DNA of 64,000 nt from Xestospongia bergquistia (taxonomy: Eukaryota; Porifera; Demospongiae; Haplosclerida; Petrosiidae): the NCBI GenBank assembly GCA_963965975.1, contig OZ014412.1, positions 6,016,501 through 6,080,500 of the forward strand. Direction: 5' to 3'. A program made the translations under genes and the position numbers. Under the pieces are notes generated by a model, which had not been told where the DNA came from, searched no databases, and saw only the letters and a list, made by a program, of their open reading frames with translations. Of the stretch, positions 58,795-64,000 are shown one piece after another. Each line of letters begins with the position of its first letter. Within the stretch, counting starts at the first letter, position 1.

Positions 58795-61700
58795 ATGGAT
58801 AAGTGTACTACAACATATTTGATTTCTCTTCTCTTACTTATCATAAGTGAGTTAATATATTATAACACAATATTTGTAGTTTATTTCTTATAGTGAAAAT
58901 AGAAGCTTTAGTTATAAGTCTAGACTGTAAAGTATGTCCACAGACACAAGGAACCATCACTTGTACAATTACAGACAGTATAGCAGCTTGGTATTCTCCT
59001 CCATCAGGTAGACATCCAATTGCTACAGTAAGTTCTAACAAGGTTTATAATGGTCATAATACTGGTTTCACTGCTGCTCTTGTGAGTATTAACAATCCTG
59101 GAATAACAGCTAATTTAAGTTTTACTGTCACTACTGATAAGAATGGAACACAAGTCAGGTGTGCTAGTAGTAATGGTGGCATGGATATAAACTCAATGAA
59201 TTGTACTATTATGATATCAGGTATGTCATTAACAGTATCATATATAACTAACATGTACTATCATTATAAGGTCCTCCAAGTGATCCTCCTACAGGACTGA
59301 GTTTTACAGCTGTCACAAACACTTCAGTCACTCTTTACTGGTCACCTCCTACTCTTCATCCTAACTGTATAGTTAACTACACTATTGAGATCAGGACAAC
59401 CAGTGATAATATATTGATCAGTAGTCTTAGTACTGGTAGTAATATCACAAGTATTAATGTATCTACTGGTCTCTCTCAGTCAGTAGAGTATCAGTACAGA
59501 GTAGTGGGGTCTGATATTATTAATAGATTAGGACCCTATAGTAAATATGTAAACTTTACTCTGGATGGTGAGAACGGAATAATTTTAATATTTAACTAAT
59601 GCTTCATTAGTTCTACAGGCTATACCACTAATTACTTATGATATTACAAAGAATACAGATAAATATACTATTGTTCTTAATTGGGAGGTATATATTATTG
59701 TCTTAATATTGTTAATCTAGTTTCATTTAGTCACCTCCTCTCTCCTCTCGTCCTCCTCTCTTGTACTACAAAGTCTATCACAACATATCAGGTTCACTAA
59801 CTGTTAATATAACTAATGTTACTAACATTACATTGACTGGAGTACTAGCTGGATATAACTACATTATAACAGTGGTACCAGTTAATATACTAGGAGATGG
59901 ATACCCTAATAAGACTATAGGTTATTTTAATATTATTATAAAGTGTGTTATGTTTACTTCTCATACAGCTATTATTCCTGATAAAGAACCAGTTATTACT
60001 AGTGTTGTAATAACATCATCTCAATATCATAGTAAGAGTACTTAGCATAAAAATATTATTCAGGTTAAAAACAATCACATCACTAAGTATACTTAGTACA
60101 TTGTCTACAACTATAGTCATGACAAGTGATACATCAAATGTTAGTAATTGTACAATAATGTATTTAATGTTACTGTCATACTTAACTTGTGATGAAGTAT
60201 AGAAACTACAAGTACTTCAATGTCTTCATTACAAATTACAGCTGAGACAATTACTGCATCCTCAAACTTAGCTAGTAGGTTCTGTGTATTTTGAAAAAAG
60301 TTTAACAAAAAAGTTTTTACTTGTACATATAATGAATATATAATTTATAGTATTTTCATATATATCAGATTCTACTAATATCTTTTAAAGTTCATTTCCT
60401 ATAAATAATCTAACAACTGTTAATTTAATTATTCTAATAAAATTAACTATTTCTACTTTAACAGTCACTACATCATCATCATCATCATCATCAGTTGGAA
60501 TATATTATGTTATTGGTGTTGTTGGAGGTATTATTGTTTTCATACTAATTGTTGTAGTACTAGTTCTAACTGGTTGTATAATGATTAGAAGACAAAATAA
60601 AAGTGAGACTCTCTAGTAATTTCTTGATGCTTTAAACTCTCAATATAGATAACAAACCAAGTGGTAGTCCATTAACTGTTTCTCTGAGGTAAGCTAATAC
60701 AGTCATATGTGTTAACAGTTCAATGACCATACTTTAGAAGTATCAAAGACAATAACATAGAAGAGGTATAATATTGTTACTTACATGTATAAAGATAAGA
60801 ACAGGAATCAAGTTTCAAATTCTATACAATACCTACACAATAAATTATATAAGATATAACATTTATTTGATATCAAAGTGAACATTAAACTTACTATTAG
60901 TTGTAACACATTCAAGTCAATCTAATGTCAGGAGTTAGTCATCATTCCTTTAATTAAAATTATTAATTAATAGTCACATCCGGTCTTTATTAATTTCATT
61001 ACAGTTATCTTCAAATCCCATCTATTCTGAAGTAAACAAGAAACCACAACCTTTATCTCTAAAACTTGATGAAGCTCCTCCTACAATATCACCTTACTTA
61101 GCTGATGATGACCAGCCACCTCCTATACCTCTGTTCTATGGAGGAGATGAACCTCATGTACCTCCTTATAATGGACCTGTGACAGCTCAGTATTCTGAAA
61201 TCAAGAGAAACGATATGGCACCTCATGTACTACTTCATACTAGTACAGTATATCAAGGAGATTATTCAGTACTAAAGAGAGATGACATACCTAATGTACC
61301 ACTGCATAATGTGACAGCTGGAGGAGACTACTCTGTCATAAGTAGAGATGTTACTCCTCGTGATGCAGCAGCTGGAGGTGAGTATTCTGTCTTAAAAAGA
61401 GAAGAGAGAGAGGTTAGTTAATTATAGGTTGACAATCATAGTCTAATATTATTATAGAGCAGAGAAAATAATTCTCAGTTACAACAGACTGGTTTGTATT
61501 CAACTCTAAATAATGAAGTAAGAGATAATACAGTCTACTATATCATAATAACTTACATTATATTAGATAAACAAACCAATTGGAGCCAGAGCTGAGCGAA
61601 AAGGAGCTGGAGGTATAATATATGATAAACTAGGTAGTGTTCCTATGAATAGTCCAATGGCACCTCCTACGTCAAATTTAGATCAGTCTATTATCTACTC

Positions 61701-61914
61701 TGATAACAAGGCACCAACTGATCTTAATAAGGTATTACATGTCATGATACATCAATGTTGCTATAGTTACAATTTTCTTCTTTGTCACTAGCAGAGACTC
61801 TCTACAAGAGGTGCTATGATTCAGGCTCAATTAGGAGAACCACAACTTCTACGACATCTTCCTAAGGCTGATACCAAGAAGGTTCCCATGGTAGTGGAGG
61901 ACAGTCAACAATAG
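58795..61914 (+). CDS. C4: class C receptor with the longest tyrosine tail
   Basis: Exons: 58795-58846, 58894-59220, 59271-59567, 59611-59687, 59731-59920, 59969-60031, (60093-60149 probably skipped), 60465-60602, 60649-60688, 60738-60765, 61005-61412, 61458-61517, 61567-61731, 61792-61914. Without the stalk cassette exon the sum is 656 codons (655 aa). Domain order as in C1. The Ig RC...NC spacer is 13 residues, the longest in the cluster. Tail motifs: IYSEV, QYSEI, DYSVL, DYSVI, EYSVL, LYSTL, IIYDKL (ITIM form) and IIYSDN, with PPPIPLF between. Two extra 3' exons add about 75 residues ending VVEDSQQ; in C1, psiC2 and C3 this end is deleted. The stalk exon at 60093 has lost its proper acceptor (one-base shift), and including it would give a stop. 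Confidence 0.85.
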
Positions 61915-63493
61915 TAATCTCCTACACAAATCAACCATAAAATGAAAACAATGCGTGTTTCAATTCACTCCTGTCTTGTGTAATGTTATAATGTGTCACT
62001 TTTTAGTTCATTATTTTATTGTGTAATGTTTTATTATAAGTCATTGAGTTATTTAGTGTTTATTATAAGACTAGTTTATTAATTTATTAATATGAGCTCT
62101 ATATGATTACTTTGTATCATTATAGCAGCTGTTAATATTATCACTATTATCAAGTATAATACAATAACATAACTACATGTACCAATATATGTACTATAGA
62201 CCACATCACAATATACATGTACATGTATATAACTATATAGAATACACATTAATACATTAACTATATTTCATGTTGATTAATTTCATATTATTGAAGACAA
62301 TATCAAAATGAGTTACATTCTTATTTGTCATATAATGATGTATATCAAATTTAGATGATAACTTGGCAGCTGTTCACACTAAATAGAGTATGATATACTG
62401 CTGTAGTAAATATTACTATATACCAGTATATAATATGGTATGTTACTATACTACTACCCATCATGTCATTTGCACATTCACTATAAAAGCCAGTGTTAAT
62501 AAATTTAATAATTAAATATTTTATTAAACAGACTACATAGGACATATTTCAATTAAGAGAGAAGATACTGTACATGTTGGAGTTAACAATATCCTTTGTA
62601 CCTTTTACATGACAAACAAACATATCATTGATGTGTTGAAAATACCTATTACTGATGACAGTATGACACTAACTGGTACTCAACTGGATGTGGTTGTATA
62701 CTCCTAATAATAAACTTGTGTCTATCTAACAGGAATGTATTCATATCATATTCTATATTATTGTAATTGTCACAGTCTACAAAATTGAACAAACACACAT
62801 AGATTAATAGCTTAATAAGATATTTCATATAAAATATATTTACTCTACTCTATTTGGTGTATGGAACTTTAAAATAGTAGTAACACATATTACTTGTTAA
62901 TATAATGAACTATATATTGTATCTATATAACAATATACTGATATATAACTATTTATTATTTACTTTACCTATGAGAACAGTACCCAAAATATTCATATCA
63001 GAGGAGATAGAATTAAAGTGTACCATAAAAGTAACATTATTACAGTAATATTGTTACTAACACTACTATCATTACATTGACAGAATAGTATCTCTGTTGT
63101 ATCCTACATATGTTAAACAACACAACACTTGACTCTAAAGTACTGATATAGAATGAAACATAAATAATTTAGTTGTAATATTGATAGCTTTGTATCTAAC
63201 TATTACATTATCAATACTTTAAGGTCTGTCAGTATAATGTTTATCATGACTTATCCAATATTATCCAATAATATCAGTACATAATATATAATACAACATA
63301 TATTGATTATATAGTATGTAATGGTTTTAGTTGAAATAATGTTTGTACAAAATATATCATTTACTTTAAGTTATTAGTTTAAGTATATAACAACATTGAC
63401 ATGTTTATTTATCATCAGTAACTATGTATAACTATAGTTATTGTAACCTAATACTATATATGACTAACATTAGTAAAATTTATATAAGTGAAG
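61915..63493. other. Class C 3' spacer after C4
   Basis: Third full copy of the class C 3' spacer, colinear with 24720-26250 and 39060-40950 apart from small indels. No gene seen. Confidence 0.6.
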
Positions 63494-63606
63494 AGTAACT
63501 GATGTTATTATCATCCATCTAATTATGAGGAGGAGGAGCTACAATAAAGACACTCCACCCAGTGCTACTACTACTGCCACCCAATATATAAATTACCAGA
63601 GAAAGA
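63494..63606 (+). pseudogene. Class B tail relic in the C4 3' spacer
   Basis: Decayed class B tail (TGTTATTATCATCCATCTAA, AGGAGCTACAATAAAGACAC, then ACCAGAGAAAGAAA) at the same position as after C1 and C3, preceded by the same AACATTAGTAAAATTTATAT block. Confidence 0.6.
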
Positions 63607-64000
63607 AACATGTATTATAAGATACATCATTAACAATTTCATTTTAACATTTTTTTGTTAAATTACTATATTTACCTATTGATCTACAAACAATATTATA
63701 ATTGTAAAATATCATCTTACAATTGTTTTGAAAGTGCCATTATTATCATTACTAAATGTAAGTTGAGACTAGTTCCGTTGACCATTTAACAAAAAGCTTC
63801 TTTCTCAACTAATAAGTTAACAAGTATGTGGTTCTATAAGTCATTACTTTAATAACATATTACACGATAACAATATAATTCAGTCAGTATAATTATGTAC
63901 TATAATAGATACTAGATATCTAGTGGTTCAACTACTATCACTAGATATAAATTAAGACTTCATAATGTATATATATTTTCTAACAGTGGATATTGGAGGA

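Noticed and set aside
1-64000. tRNA, rRNA or other structured RNA genes
   Set aside because: I found no cloverleaf-like or ribosomal segments by eye; a tRNAscan/Infernal run would be decisive.

Overview
The window looks like eukaryotic, animal DNA. It is very AT-rich, genes are split by many short GT-AG introns (about 48-600 bp), and there is no bacterial gene layout. Secreted Ig and fibronectin III (FN3) modules on phase-1 introns, plus tyrosine-motif tails, point to a metazoan. The compact introns and AT content would fit a demosponge such as Amphimedon, but that is inference.

Almost the whole window is one tandem cluster of related type I membrane receptors. Each full gene encodes signal peptide - one Ig-like domain - two FN3 domains - Ser/Thr-rich stalk - transmembrane (TM) helix - cytoplasmic tail. 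I rebuilt the exon structures by hand. Nine genes splice to coding lengths divisible by three with a constant intron-phase pattern. Three tail classes exist. Class A (three tyrosines: two NxAY motifs, one also YxxM, and a C-terminal YETI). Class B (YDDV plus a terminal NTAYGY). Class C (a long multi-exon tail with about seven to eight YxxV/I/L motifs, several of canonical ITIM form, and a proline-rich segment). Some genes are mosaics, with the ectodomain of one class joined to the TM and tail of another.

Layout, + strand unless noted: B relic (86-449); A1 (679-3114); B relic (3680-3898); A2 (4199-6315); C/A mosaic CA (6646-8919); B1 (9887-11696); A3 (11850-14091); B/A mosaic BA (14940-17240); pseudogene psiB2 with a 51-bp stalk VNTR (18217-20721); C1 (21875-24670); psiC2 (28467-31221); A 3' relic (31541-32026); orphan signal exon (32526-32580); scar of a deleted C gene (34211-34330); C3 (36243-39017); psiC5 (44206-44990); A 3' relic (48806-49130); psiCB (50680-52531); psiB3 on the minus strand (55247-57212); psiB4 (57292-57902); C4 (58795-61914). 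Spacers are themselves duplicated and carry B-tail relics, minisatellites, a dispersed repeat family, minus-strand cysteine-rich and ankyrin-repeat remnants, and one small GC-richer mobile-element-like fragment.

Reading the genes together: this is a birth-and-death receptor family in which the Ig domain (especially a CDR3-like loop) varies while FN3-2 stays nearly identical, and in which signalling tails are swapped, truncated or frameshifted. A self/non-self or immune receptor role with inhibitory and adaptor-type tails is plausible but is inference from architecture only.
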